Shown: piece after piece, positions 6,469-14,774 of the stretch
Layout of the letters: each line of letters begins with the position of its first letter
Numbering within the stretch: the first letter of the stretch is position 1
NCBI GenBank assembly: GCA_020058355.1
Contig: JAGVEG010000034.1
Location: forward strand, 1 to 16,261
DNA length: 16,261 bases
DNA from: Candidatus Berkelbacteria bacterium
Lineage (GTDB): Bacteria > Patescibacteriota > UBA1384 > CAILIB01
Reading direction: 5' to 3'
Translations under genes and position numbers: made by a program
Notes under the pieces: model-generated
Told to the model about the DNA's origin: nothing
Database searches by the model: none
The model's input: the letters and a program-made list of their open reading frames with translations, nothing else

Positions 6469-6855
6469 ATGGCTGCACGGTACACAAAAGGTTCTGGCTA
6501 TACTGTCACTCGTTCACGCACGACGCGTCGTCCACTACGTTCAGTGAATCGCCGTGTTACCGTGGGAACTGGTGCTGTGCGCTACGTAGGTATCGGTCTG
6601 GTCCTTCTTGTTGCCTTTGCCTATGTGGCACAGGTGGCGCTTCGTACCAACAGTGCTTACAGCCGGAACACACTGGTAAGTCAGGAAGGTGCGGCTACTC
6701 GTGATATTAGTGATTTGAGTCTTCAGCTGCGTCGGGCAACGGCGCTGAACACACTACAAGAGCTACCAGTTCGCCAAGAACTCCAGCCCATAACTGAGGT
6801 GCGTACCGTTGCAACACCAAGTCCTGAAGTTGCCGGCGCCCGTACAAGTCGGTGA
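6469..6855 (+). CDS. ftsL: FtsL-like cell division protein
   Basis: This is a 128-residue single-pass membrane protein in the position of ftsL, between mraZ and ftsI. The first 38 residues are very basic (many Arg and Lys), a cytoplasmic N-tail. A membrane helix spans about residues 39-58 (YVGIGLVLLVAFAYVAQVAL). A short helical, leucine-containing segment follows (SDLSLQLRRATALNTLQELPVRQELQ) that could be a reduced coiled coil, then a Pro/Thr tail. FtsL proteins bridge FtsQ/FtsB and the FtsW-FtsI synthase. FtsL is poorly conserved, so the name rests mainly on topology and position. The ATG at 6469 gives a ten-base gap after mraZ. A TTG at 6448 would overlap mraZ and is an alternative start. 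The stop overlaps the ftsI start by four bases (GTGA). Confidence 0.68.
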   Translation: MAARYTKGSGYTVTRSRTTRRPLRSVNRRVTVGTGAVRYVGIGLVLLVAFAYVAQVALRTNSAYSRNTLVSQEGAATRDISDLSLQLRRATALNTLQELPVRQELQPITEVRTVATPSPEVAGARTSR

Positions 6856-8720
6856 GTACCCGTACGAGTTATTCGGCGAGAAAGCATGCGGCTCAACAGG
6901 CTACCATAAGTGGTAGTGAGGCGCGCGGTGGGGTTATTCGTCTCCGGACAGTGACCGTTTTTTGGGCGCTTTGTGCCGTTGGTATCACGGCGCGGCTTGG
7001 TACTCAGAGCATTCGTAACCACGAGGCCACGCTTAAAGAGGCGCAGCGTCAGCAACAGGTTGTTACTGAGGTACAGCCACGACGGGGTGAAATTTTTATT
7101 CAGGATCGCGCAACTAATGCAACGACTGTTATTGCTGCTACGGTTGCAAAATATCGCCTCAGTGCAACCCCACTTGATGTGAAAGATAAGACGGGGTACG
7201 CCGCGCAGCTGGCTACTACTTTCCAGCTTGATGCTGCGCAACTGAGTAAGCAGTTTGAGCGACAGTCACGCTACATGCCACCCATTATTACTGGCCTCTC
7301 ACTGGAAGAAGTGCAGGCATTTGTGGCGCAGGTGAATGCGTATGAAAAGCAAAAGGCTGATGAGGCGGGTAAGCGCTTCCGTGCCATTACCCTCTCTGGC
7401 GATGATCGTCAGGGCTCACTTCGTTTCCTGGGCTCAACCGGCCTGTTTATTCAGCGTGAGTACGGCCGAAGCTATCCAGAGGGGGGCATGCTAGCGCCAC
7501 TTCTTGGATTCATTAACCGTGATGGGAAGGCTCAGTATGGACTTGAGAGTTACTACGATGAACCACTGGCTGGCTACTCGGGAAAGCGCCTCCTTGAAAA
7601 GGATGTCGCCGGTAATCTACTTGCTTCACTCGGTGAGTTACCTGCGAAGGATGGACAGAGCTACGAGTTAACCATCGACCGCTCGATTCAGTTTGAGGTG
7701 GAAAAACAGCTCCGTGAAGCGGTAGCGGCTGCCGGTTCGCCTGCTGGAGAAGTGGTGGTGCTCGATCCTTCAACAGGAGCTGTTTTGGCAATGGCCAGTA
7801 CTCCTAGCTTTGATCCGGGGAAATACCAAGAAGTACCGCAAGATCAGCAGGAGCGCTATCTTAATCGCACTACCGCGCTTGCCTACGAGCCAGGAAGTGT
7901 AGTGAAAACGCTCACCATGGCTGCGGCAATTAACGAGGGACTTGTTACTAAGGATACTCGTAATACCTTTGGTGAAACGGTACAGGTTGACACACATACG
8001 ATTCATACATGGTCACGAAAGGCGTTTGGCGATCAGAGCATGGCTGATGTTCTTGCAAACTCAGATAACGTTGCCATGGTGTGGGTTGCTGAGAAGCTGG
8101 GGAGTGAGAAGCTTGATGAGTATCTGCGTAAATTTAACATCGGCAGCAAAACCGGCATCGAGCTTCCTGGTGAAGCAGGTGGTACTCTGAAAGATGGTAA
8201 AAAGTGGCGTGATATTGAGCGCGCGACCATTGCTTTTGGGCAGGGTATGACAGCGACGCCAATTCAGCTGGCTGCGGCATACGGCCCATTGGTAAATGGC
8301 GGCACCTATCATGAGCCGTATATTGTAAACGCGGTTATTGATGAAAATGGGAAGCGTACCGTGAAGGATAACGGACCCGGTGAACAGGTTCTGAAGCCGG
8401 ATACCTCCGCGCAGATTATGGATATGATGGTGCATGTTGTTGATAAGTCACATAACCGGGCCTCTGTTGCTGGCTATAAAATTGGTGGTAAATCCGGTAC
8501 GGCACAGATTGCAGAAGATGGTGGCTACCGTGACGACACCTATAACCACACGTTCGTGGGCTTTGGCCCACGTGAAAACCCGCGCTTTATCGTCTTTACG
8601 CGTATTGAGAAGCCGGATATTGCCATCACGGGACCATTCTCTGAGCGTACTGCTGTCCCACTTTTCCAAAAAGTGATGCAGTTTTTGCTGACGTATGAGC
8701 AAGTTCCTCGCACAAACTAG
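6852..8720 (+). CDS. ftsI: Class B penicillin-binding protein, septal transpeptidase FtsI/PBP3
   Basis: This membrane-anchored transpeptidase cross-links septal peptidoglycan as partner of FtsW. A 26-residue cytoplasmic tail is followed by a membrane helix at about 29-48. The PBP dimer/pedestal domain includes PRRGEIFIQD, the class B R-G-x-I landmark. The transpeptidase domain has all three active-site motifs: S349-V-V-K352, S404-D-N406 and K547-S-G-T550. At 622 residues it is complete, with no C-terminal PASTA repeats. The GTG start at 6852 overlaps the ftsL TGA by four bases, so translation is likely coupled. By sequence alone it could be an elongation PBP2; the ftsL-ftsI order and the nearby ftsW favour FtsI. 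Confidence 0.93.
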   Translation: MSTRTSYSARKHAAQQATISGSEARGGVIRLRTVTVFWALCAVGITARLGTQSIRNHEATLKEAQRQQQVVTEVQPRRGEIFIQDRATNATTVIAATVAKYRLSATPLDVKDKTGYAAQLATTFQLDAAQLSKQFERQSRYMPPIITGLSLEEVQAFVAQVNAYEKQKADEAGKRFRAITLSGDDRQGSLRFLGSTGLFIQREYGRSYPEGGMLAPLLGFINRDGKAQYGLESYYDEPLAGYSGKRLLEKDVAGNLLASLGELPAKDGQSYELTIDRSIQFEVEKQLREAVAAAGSPAGEVVVLDPSTGAVLAMASTPSFDPGKYQEVPQDQQERYLNRTTALAYEPGSVVKTLTMAAAINEGLVTKDTRNTFGETVQVDTHTIHTWSRKAFGDQSMADVLANSDNVAMVWVAEKLGSEKLDEYLRKFNIGSKTGIELPGEAGGTLKDGKKWRDIERATIAFGQGMTATPIQLAAAYGPLVNGGTYHEPYIVNAVIDENGKRTVKDNGPGEQVLKPDTSAQIMDMMVHVVDKSHNRASVAGYKIGGKSGTAQIAEDGGYRDDTYNHTFVGFGPRENPRFIVFTRIEKPDIAITGPFSERTAVPLFQKVMQFLLTYEQVPRTN

Positions 8721-8730
8721 CCACGCGCGC

Positions 8731-8736
8731 TAGGCT
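8731..8736 (+). promoter_or_regulatory. Putative -10 element for leaderless murF
   Basis: TAGGCT lies six bases before the murF ATG, in the 22-base gap after ftsI. There is no Shine-Dalgarno site and no clear -35 box. It matches the consensus less well than the msrA site. It is listed because its spacing is the same as at the other five sites. Confidence 0.4.
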
Positions 8737-8742
8737 ACCTCT

Positions 8743-9978
8743 ATGGAATTCCTCAAAGTACTTCGCGCAAAGGTGCTCTGGCACGCAGTGCATCATATGC
8801 TCGCCCGCGAAAAGCCACGCGTGATTGCGGTTGGTGGATCGATTGGTAAGACGTCAACAAAAGAAGCAATTGCTCAGGCTTTTCAGACTGCCGGAGTACG
8901 GTTTGTGGCGACGCCAGGAAATCTGAACACCTTTGAAGGTGTTGCCTACACCATACTTGGCTGTAAGGACGTGCCCCACGGGCTAGCTGGCTACCTCAAT
9001 TTGCTCCAGCGGATTGTGCAGGCATATGCGCAAGGAGGGCAGGAGTGTCCCGACTACTACCTCCTCGAGTATGGTACTGACTCTCCTGGTGATATCGCAA
9101 TGCTCTGTAGGGCACTGCCGCCGAATGCCGTAGTCCTAACGGGTATATCACCGGCACATGTGGCAAATTATGACAGTTATGAAGCGCAAATTGCGGATGA
9201 GCTTGATATTATCCGGTACAAGGCGCGAGGGGGCTATGCCCTCGCGAATGCGGATCAACCGGGAAGCTGGGAGCATGCCTGTGCTGCAGGACTTGCAGAG
9301 GGGTATCGTACTGACACATTTACTCATCAAGAGGCTACAAAGCAAGGGTATCGCTTTCAATATGTGGGTACCACGGTGCAGACAGGTCTCTATGCGCACC
9401 ATCAGCTGCAGCCACTGACTGCGGCCGTACGACTCCTGGAGCGGGAAGGGTTGCCGGTGCAGCCATTCATCCAGTCACTTGCTGGATATACCGCGCCGGC
9501 GGGGCGGGGGCGTGTGCTTGCTGGTCGTGATGGGATGGTTATCCTTGATGAGAGTTATAACTCGTCACCGGCCTCTGTGCAGGCAACGGTGCAAGCAACG
9601 GTGGCCTACGCCAAGTTACTTGGCCGCCCAGCCAAAGCGGTACTTGGGAATATGAACGAACTAGGCGAGGATGAGGCACGTTACCACCATGAAATTGCGC
9701 TTTTTGTAGGAAAAAGTGGGCTTGATGCCGTACTTTTTGTGGGGCCGCATGCGGAAGATCAGGTTGCCCTTGCGAAGATGGGTGATCGATCACAGGCTGT
9801 AGCAACAAGTGAAGAGGCGATAGAGGTGCTAGAGAGCTTCCTTGAATCCCAAGACGTGGTAGTCTTGAAAGCGTCACAGAATCGCATGCGGTTCGAGCGT
9901 CTTGTGCGTTCGCTTCTCGCAGATCCCGCTGACGCCTCACTTCTTGTCCGCCAGTCAGCGCGTTGGCGCCACACCTAA
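8743..9978 (+). CDS. murF: UDP-MurNAc-tripeptide-D-Ala-D-Ala ligase-like Mur ligase (MurF), lacking domain 1
   Basis: MurF uses ATP to add D-Ala-D-Ala to UDP-MurNAc-tripeptide, completing the soluble peptidoglycan precursor. The Mur ligase P-loop is at residues 32-39 (GSIGKTST). The central domain includes LLEYGTDSPGDI, then LTGISPAHVANYDSY and a conserved-lysine segment RYKARGGYALANADQ. The C-terminal region begins with the MurF-like DESYNSSPASVQ (from Asp269) and GNMNELGEDEARYH, and ends with KASQNRMRFERLV. At 411 residues it is short: in E. coli MurF the P-loop lies about 75 residues further in, so the N-terminal UDP-binding domain is missing and replaced by about 30 residues rich in basic and hydrophobic residues. 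Candidate-phyla MurF homologues often show this form, as I recall. Since murC, murD and murE are absent nearby, broader or altered specificity is possible. Confidence 0.85.
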   Translation: MEFLKVLRAKVLWHAVHHMLAREKPRVIAVGGSIGKTSTKEAIAQAFQTAGVRFVATPGNLNTFEGVAYTILGCKDVPHGLAGYLNLLQRIVQAYAQGGQECPDYYLLEYGTDSPGDIAMLCRALPPNAVVLTGISPAHVANYDSYEAQIADELDIIRYKARGGYALANADQPGSWEHACAAGLAEGYRTDTFTHQEATKQGYRFQYVGTTVQTGLYAHHQLQPLTAAVRLLEREGLPVQPFIQSLAGYTAPAGRGRVLAGRDGMVILDESYNSSPASVQATVQATVAYAKLLGRPAKAVLGNMNELGEDEARYHHEIALFVGKSGLDAVLFVGPHAEDQVALAKMGDRSQAVATSEEAIEVLESFLESQDVVVLKASQNRMRFERLVRSLLADPADASLLVRQSARWRHT

Positions 9979-9981
9979 GTT
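9976..9981 (+). promoter_or_regulatory. Putative -10 element for leaderless mraY, embedded in the murF stop codon
   Basis: TAAGTT begins with the TAA stop codon of murF and ends six bases before the mraY ATG. No Shine-Dalgarno site lies in the nine-base gap. No -35 box is evident. The same stop-codon overlap and nine-base gap occur before the 13259 gene and before ftsQ. Confidence 0.4.
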
Positions 9982-9987
9982 TTCCTC

Positions 9988-11043
9988 ATGAATCCTACCC
10001 TGCAGGCAGTAACGATTGATGTCAGTGCACTCCGAAATGTGTTTCTCTTTACGAGTATTAGTTTTGGCCTTGGCTTGCTCCTTGCGCCGATTCTGATTCG
10101 TTTTCTTTTGAATAATAAGGTTGGAAAGCGTCTGCGTGATCATGGAATTGACGGCAAGGCGACACCACTTTTTGCGAAGTTGCACAGTAGCAAGGCGGGC
10201 ACCCCGACGATGGGAGGTCTACTCTTTTGGGTGTCTACCGTTCTGGCAACACTTTTCTTCAATCTTAATCGTGGGCAAACCTATCTCCCAGTGTTTACTC
10301 TGGCAGCTGCGGGTGTGATCGGTGCCGTAGATGATCTGTTGAACGTACGGGGAAAGGGGAGTAATGGGGGAGGGTTGCGGTTCTTGTATCGCTTCCCCAT
10401 TTTTCTCGGCGTGGCGATTGTGGCGGCGTGGTGGTTCTACGTAAAGCTTGGCTTTAGTGACGTCTATCTGCCCTTTGATCTCCCGTGGTTTGGTATCTCG
10501 AGCGGAAATCACCAGATTGGTTGGTGGTACGTACCGCTCATGATTTGTGTGCTGGTTTTCACCTCATTCAGCGTAAATGAAACCGATGGCCTTGATGGAT
10601 TGGCAGGCGGCGTCGGTGCCTTTGCAAGCTTTGTCTTTACGGTAATTGCTCTGACACGTGGACAGGAGAGTCTCGCTATCTTCTGTGCCACCCTTACCGG
10701 TTCGTTGCTGGCGTTCCTGTGGTTTAACGTGCATCCGGCTCGATTCTTTATGGGAGATACGGGTTCGATGGCGCTGGGCATGGTACTGCCGATCTTGGCA
10801 TTCCTTACTAACAGCGTCATTGTGTTGCCGCTCATTCTCATTATTCCCTACATTGAGGGCATTTCTGCGGTGATTCAGATTATTTCGAAAAAGCTATTCA
10901 AGCGGAAAGTCTTCTTGATTGCCCCGATCCACCATCATTTTGAGGCGCTGGGTTGGCCTGAGGTAAAGGTAACCATGCGCTTCTTGATTATCTCAATCAT
11001 TGGTGGGGCACTAGGATTGCTTGTAATGCTTACCAATCGATGA
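9988..11043 (+). CDS. mraY: Phospho-N-acetylmuramoyl-pentapeptide transferase MraY
   Basis: This integral membrane enzyme transfers phospho-MurNAc-pentapeptide to undecaprenyl phosphate, making lipid I. The 351-residue protein has about ten hydrophobic helices. Catalytic landmarks are present: Asp115-Asp116 in GAVDDLLN, NETDGLDGLAGG with Asp200 and Asp203, RFFMGDTGSMALG with Asp257, and the HHH motif at 315-317 in APIHHHFE. The early GTPTMGG segment is also typical. It starts at ATG 9988, nine bases after murF. Its TGA overlaps the ftsW ATG by four bases (ATGA). In most dcw clusters murD lies between mraY and ftsW; here it is absent. Confidence 0.97.
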   Translation: MNPTLQAVTIDVSALRNVFLFTSISFGLGLLLAPILIRFLLNNKVGKRLRDHGIDGKATPLFAKLHSSKAGTPTMGGLLFWVSTVLATLFFNLNRGQTYLPVFTLAAAGVIGAVDDLLNVRGKGSNGGGLRFLYRFPIFLGVAIVAAWWFYVKLGFSDVYLPFDLPWFGISSGNHQIGWWYVPLMICVLVFTSFSVNETDGLDGLAGGVGAFASFVFTVIALTRGQESLAIFCATLTGSLLAFLWFNVHPARFFMGDTGSMALGMVLPILAFLTNSVIVLPLILIIPYIEGISAVIQIISKKLFKRKVFLIAPIHHHFEALGWPEVKVTMRFLIISIIGGALGLLVMLTNR

Positions 11044-12161
11044 GTCTGCCACTGCCCCGTCGTACTGATGTGGGTTTGGCGCTCCTAGTGATTCTTTTGA
11101 TTGGGGTGGGGTTGGTAATGGTGTTTTCAGCCTCTGCTGTGGTGGCGCATGTACGTTTTGGGGATGACTATCTGTTTGTCCGGAAGCAATTTATCGGGCT
11201 CTTGATAGGGTTGAGTCTCCTTGCGGTAACGGCTAATCTTGAATTTACCTTTTGGCGAAAGCATGCAGCTACCCTTTTAATTACGAGCATCGTCTTACTG
11301 ATTGCAACACTGGTATTCTCGGCGGGAGAAATCAATGGAGCACATCGCTGGATTAATTTGGGTCCGCTTAACTTTCAAACGTCTGAACTGGCAAAGTTTG
11401 CAGTCAGTGCCTATGTGGCGGCCTGGATTACTACTCATTGGGAAAAACGCAAAACGATTCGTGAGGCGCTGCTGCCGCTTCTGGGGGTGGTGGGTTTGGT
11501 GGGGGTGCTCATGTTGGCACAGCCAGATCTCGGCACCTATACGATTATTGTTATGCCGGTGATCGCTATTATGTTTGTGGCTGGGGTAAGTCTGCGTCAG
11601 GTAGTAGTTGGTTTTCTTGCTCTAGTGTTGGCCGGAGCCTTGGTGCTAATCCCAGCGAAAGATGGAGAAAACTATCGTCTCAACCGCATTAAGACATTTG
11701 TCAGTGGTGGTAATGAACAGACGAAGGGTCGTGACTACCATGTTCAGCAGGTTGAGCTTGCGATTGGAAGTGGCGGCTGGTTTGGGCGTGGTATTGGCAA
11801 GAGTGGGCAGAAGCGCCTGTTTCTTCCGGAGCCACACACCGACTCAGTTTTCGCGGTTGCTGTGGAAGAAACGGGTTTTGTGGGCGGCCTGTTTATCATC
11901 GCGCTTTTGGTGGCATTTATTGAACGATGCTACCGGGTGGCGCTCCGTGTTGAAGATCGCTTCGGTATGTTGCTAGCTGTAGGAATCGCGACGTGGTTTG
12001 GCTACCAAGCATTTTTGAATCTGGCAGCTATGCTTGGTTTGGCACCACTTACGGGCGTGCCAATTCCCTTTCTTTCGTATGGTGGAACAGCACTGATGAT
12101 TAACCTCGCGGCATTTGGGGTGCTCCTCAATATTTCGCGGTATCAACGGCAGGACAAGTGA
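11040..12161 (+). CDS. ftsW: SEDS peptidoglycan polymerase FtsW
   Basis: FtsW polymerises glycan strands from lipid II at the septum with FtsI. The 373-residue membrane protein has the SEDS pattern of about ten helices. It has GAHRWINLGPLNFQTSELAKF, the large outer-loop segment VELAIGSGGWFGRGIGKSGQK, LPEPHTDSVFAVAVEETGFVGG and the end motif TGVPIPFLSYGGTALM. One oddity is that the catalytic aspartate of SEDS proteins normally sits in a D-P-x-G-x-G-Y segment just before the QxxxAIGSGG motif. Here the aligned stretch reads NEQTKGRDYHVQQ, putting Gln227 at that position; the nearest acid is Asp232. RodA is an alternative name, but the position between mraY and murG favours FtsW. The start overlaps mraY by four bases. 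Confidence 0.92.
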   Translation: MSLPLPRRTDVGLALLVILLIGVGLVMVFSASAVVAHVRFGDDYLFVRKQFIGLLIGLSLLAVTANLEFTFWRKHAATLLITSIVLLIATLVFSAGEINGAHRWINLGPLNFQTSELAKFAVSAYVAAWITTHWEKRKTIREALLPLLGVVGLVGVLMLAQPDLGTYTIIVMPVIAIMFVAGVSLRQVVVGFLALVLAGALVLIPAKDGENYRLNRIKTFVSGGNEQTKGRDYHVQQVELAIGSGGWFGRGIGKSGQKRLFLPEPHTDSVFAVAVEETGFVGGLFIIALLVAFIERCYRVALRVEDRFGMLLAVGIATWFGYQAFLNLAAMLGLAPLTGVPIPFLSYGGTALMINLAAFGVLLNISRYQRQDK

Positions 12162-13249
12162 TGAAGCGCATCGTTGCAACTGGTGGAGGAACGGGTGGGC
12201 ATAGTATTCCCTGCATTGAGGTGCTTAGTGCGCTGCATACCCTTGAGCCAAGTTGTGAGATTGCGTACCTAGGTACGAAGAGTGATTTGCGCTCGCCATG
12301 GGTCACTCAGCTGGCAAAGGATTGGCTGAAGACGGGTGAGATTGTAAGCGGTAAACTCTATCGCCGGCCAACCTGGCGCCAGATTCCGGCACTGTGGAAT
12401 ATGATTGTTGGGTGGTTTCAGGTTGGGATGTATGTGATGCGTGAGCGTCCTGATGCGGCTTTTTGTAAGGGAGGTGCGGCGAGTGTTGCCTTGGCGTGGT
12501 GGTGTTCACGCCTAGGAATCCCCGTGGTCGCCCATGAGACTGACTTGCGGACAGGACTCGCTAACAAGCTCATCGCGCGGTGGGCTACCAAGGTGGCAAC
12601 AGCGTTTCCGTGTGATCAGTATCCGGATCTTCCCGCCATGCGAATGGAATATACCGGGCAGCCGGTGCGACAACTCTTTTTTCAGACGGCGCAGCGGGTT
12701 ACTGATCGTCCACTTATTGTGGTTATTGGTGGGAGTCAGGGTGCGCGCTGGATAAACGATGCACTCGCAGATGCGTGGCCAGAATTACTGAAACGCTACA
12801 CGATCATTCAGCAATGCGGCGGACTTATTGAGTCGTTTCTTGAGCGCTCAAAGACGCTTCCTGCAGAGCTCCGTCCACATCTTACGCTTGTTGAACGTAT
12901 TGATGATGAATTGGCTGAACTGATGCGCAGCGCTACGTTGGTGGTGAGTCGAGCGGGAGGAAGTATTTTTGAGCTTGCAGCCTCTCGCGCTCACACACTC
13001 CTTGTCCCGCTACCTACTGGGGTTGATGCCCAGATGCACCAGCATGCAAATGCTGAGATCTTGGAGCGGGCGGGTGCAGCTGTGGTTGTTGATCAGCGTG
13101 AAGGAAAGCAAGCGTTGGTTGCGCGGGTTATTGAGATGCTTCATGACGGTCTGCGGGTGAATGACGGGCGTCGTGAGCAGATTGCTCAGTTCGCCACTCC
13201 ACATGCAGCGCGGCATATTGCCTCTTTGCTCATTGATACAATGCGCTAG
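12161..13249 (+). CDS. murG: UDP-GlcNAc:lipid I N-acetylglucosaminyltransferase MurG
   Basis: MurG adds GlcNAc to lipid I on the inner membrane face, producing lipid II. The GT-B fold is clear. The N-domain begins MKRIVATGGGTGGHSIP with the glycine-rich loop at 8-14 and carries FCKGGAASV and HETD at 125-128 (usually HEQN). The C-domain starts near VVIGGSQGARWIND. It has the UDP-GlcNAc site SRAGGSIFEL from Ser263 and the QMHQHANAE segment. Length (362 residues) is normal. The ATG at 12161 shares its A with the TGA of ftsW (TGATG). A GTG at 12158 is in frame and adds one residue; I cannot exclude it. The TAG stop is also the first half of a putative -10 element for the next gene. Confidence 0.95.
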   Translation: MKRIVATGGGTGGHSIPCIEVLSALHTLEPSCEIAYLGTKSDLRSPWVTQLAKDWLKTGEIVSGKLYRRPTWRQIPALWNMIVGWFQVGMYVMRERPDAAFCKGGAASVALAWWCSRLGIPVVAHETDLRTGLANKLIARWATKVATAFPCDQYPDLPAMRMEYTGQPVRQLFFQTAQRVTDRPLIVVIGGSQGARWINDALADAWPELLKRYTIIQQCGGLIESFLERSKTLPAELRPHLTLVERIDDELAELMRSATLVVSRAGGSIFELAASRAHTLLVPLPTGVDAQMHQHANAEILERAGAAVVVDQREGKQALVARVIEMLHDGLRVNDGRREQIAQFATPHAARHIASLLIDTMR

Positions 13250-13252
13250 ACT
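13247..13252 (+). promoter_or_regulatory. Putative -10 element for the 13259 gene, embedded in the murG stop codon
   Basis: TAGACT begins with the TAG stop codon of murG and ends six bases before the ATG at 13259. The intervening GTGGGT contains an in-frame GTG at 13253, so a start there cannot be ruled out. No -35 box is clear. Confidence 0.4.
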
Positions 13253-13258
13253 GTGGGT

Positions 13259-13759
13259 ATGGACCTGACAGATCTTCGTACTCGGCTTCAAGGTGACCCC
13301 CGCGTTGTGGTGGGCAAGCGTTTTGCTATGGATTCTGAAGAGCCAGAAAACGTGGCCCGATTACTGCGACAGGTTCCCATGATTGGGTGGTACGGTTCAG
13401 AGGAGGACCTCGCTTTCTTGCAGGCGGCGGGTCAGGCCTATGTGCTCAGTAATCTCTCTCCAGAGTTTGATATCCACGTACGACCTCAAGTTGTCGTTAT
13501 TGAAGGGTTGACACTGGCTCCCGAGCGCCTGCGCCAGATTGCCCGCAGTACGGTGAGTAGGGGAGGTGTTTTGGTGGTGCCTGGTCATCATGGATTGTAT
13601 CGCAAGGCGCTGAAGGGCTTTAAGGGTGCAATCCGCTGGTATCTGCCGCCATGGCGCTGGACGGGAGAAACGAGTTTGCTTCGATCATTATCACTCCGGG
13701 CACTCCATGAACTGGGATGGAGTCATGAGCAACTCAAGCAGTATCGTCGCCATGCGTAG
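13259..13759 (+). CDS. Unknown protein in the murC position of the dcw cluster
   Basis: I do not recognise this 166-residue protein. It has no signal peptide or clear membrane helix. The sequence alternates short hydrophobic strands and polar turns: RVVVGKRFAMDS, MIGWYGSEEDLAF, HVRPQVVVIEGLTL and GGVLVVPGHHG. This suggests a small alpha/beta, possibly Rossmann-like, fold. The C-terminal third is basic and tryptophan-rich (KALKGFKGAIRWYLPPWRWTG). No P-loop or Mur ligase motif is present, so it is not a MurC. Its place between murG and murB and its eight-base overlap with murB tie it to cell-wall synthesis by context only. The ATG at 13259 is preferred for its nine-base gap from murG; a GTG at 13253 would add MG. 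Confidence 0.75.
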   Translation: MDLTDLRTRLQGDPRVVVGKRFAMDSEEPENVARLLRQVPMIGWYGSEEDLAFLQAAGQAYVLSNLSPEFDIHVRPQVVVIEGLTLAPERLRQIARSTVSRGGVLVVPGHHGLYRKALKGFKGAIRWYLPPWRWTGETSLLRSLSLRALHELGWSHEQLKQYRRHA

Positions 13760-14774
13760 TACAAATGTCTCTGCTCGTGTGCTGACAACGACGCATATTG
13801 GTGCGCCGGTTCTTGATTTGTATGAGCCGCGCACGGTAGCCGAGGTGAGCGAAGTACTTTCCCAGCACCCTACCCCCGCGATTCTTGGCGGTGGTAGTAA
13901 TCTTATTTTTCCTGACTCTCCGTTGCAGCGCGTGGTAATGCGACCCCGCCTTGCTGAGTTCTCAGTTGATGAGCACGCGCATACTGCTTTTATGCCGCCC
14001 ACCACTACGGGACGGTATACCAAGGGGAGTGAGGTGGGTGTGTTGGCGCTAGCTGATGAGGTACCGATGGAGGGTGAGTTTGTCTTTGTTACGATTGGTG
14101 CAGGGGTTCCCTGGGGACAGGCGGTGCAGTGGACACTACAACAAGGCTTGTTAGGCTTGCATCGGTATGCGCGCATTCCGTGTCGGGTTGGGGGAGCGGT
14201 CTATAATAATATTCATGCCAAGGAGCATCTTCTGGCTGAGCACATTGCTGCGGTGCAGGTAGTGCATCCCGAGCGCGGTTCGTATTGGGTTTCAGCGTCA
14301 GAATGCTCATTCGGCTATGACTACAGTCGGTTCCATGTGTCTGGTGAGACAATTACCGCGGTGCAATTTGCGCTTGTGCACCCAAACGAAGACGGGCATC
14401 TTGTTGCAGCAAAGGAGCAGTATCGGCTGTGGGGTATTGAGAAAGCTCGTGTACAACCTTCTGAGCCAAATGCTGGTTCGGTATTCCAAAACCTTGATAC
14501 CACAATCCAAGAGCAGCATGGTGTATCCATGGCTGCTGCTGGCTGGTATCTTGATCAGCTAGGGGCAAAGGGAACGAAAGAAGGTGGGGTAATGGTTTCT
14601 GAGCGTCATGCCAACTTTATTATTGCCGAGGAAGATGCACGTCAAGAAGACTGGATTACTCTTGTTGAGCTCCTGCGCAAGCGGGTGTATGAAGCCTATG
14701 GCTTTTTCCTGCATCCGGAAGTAGTGTGTTGGGATGAACAAGCAACTGCACATCGATGGCTAAGCTCTTTCTAG
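13752..14774 (+). CDS. murB: UDP-N-acetylenolpyruvoylglucosamine reductase MurB
   Basis: MurB is an FAD flavoenzyme that reduces enolpyruvyl-UDP-GlcNAc to UDP-MurNAc with NADPH, the second committed step of peptidoglycan synthesis. The FAD-binding domain has LGGGSNLIFPD with Gly46-Asn50 and RIPCRVGGAVYNNIHA. The substrate domain has the catalytic-serine segment NAGSVFQN with Ser243, then LDQLGAKGTKEGGVMVSERHANFI and the C-terminal HPEVV with Glu323. The invariant glycine in the usual IPG is a cysteine (IPC). An insertion of roughly 20 residues appears around PPTTTGRYTKGSEVG. I chose the ATG at 13752, eight bases inside the upstream gene, giving 340 residues. An ATG at 13725 is in frame and would add nine residues. 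The end overlaps the next gene by 19 bases. Confidence 0.92.
   Translation: MRSTNVSARVLTTTHIGAPVLDLYEPRTVAEVSEVLSQHPTPAILGGGSNLIFPDSPLQRVVMRPRLAEFSVDEHAHTAFMPPTTTGRYTKGSEVGVLALADEVPMEGEFVFVTIGAGVPWGQAVQWTLQQGLLGLHRYARIPCRVGGAVYNNIHAKEHLLAEHIAAVQVVHPERGSYWVSASECSFGYDYSRFHVSGETITAVQFALVHPNEDGHLVAAKEQYRLWGIEKARVQPSEPNAGSVFQNLDTTIQEQHGVSMAAAGWYLDQLGAKGTKEGGVMVSERHANFIIAEEDARQEDWITLVELLRKRVYEAYGFFLHPEVVCWDEQATAHRWLSSF

Noticed and set aside
8061..8435. 124-codon minus-strand frame inside ftsI
   Set aside because: It is antisense to the catalytic domain of ftsI, with no start signal or recognisable product; a shadow frame.
13259..13759. Remnant of murC
   Set aside because: There is no ATP-binding glycine loop, no Mur ligase central-domain motif and no similarity that I can see. 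The frame is intact and has its own start, so it is better called an unknown gene.
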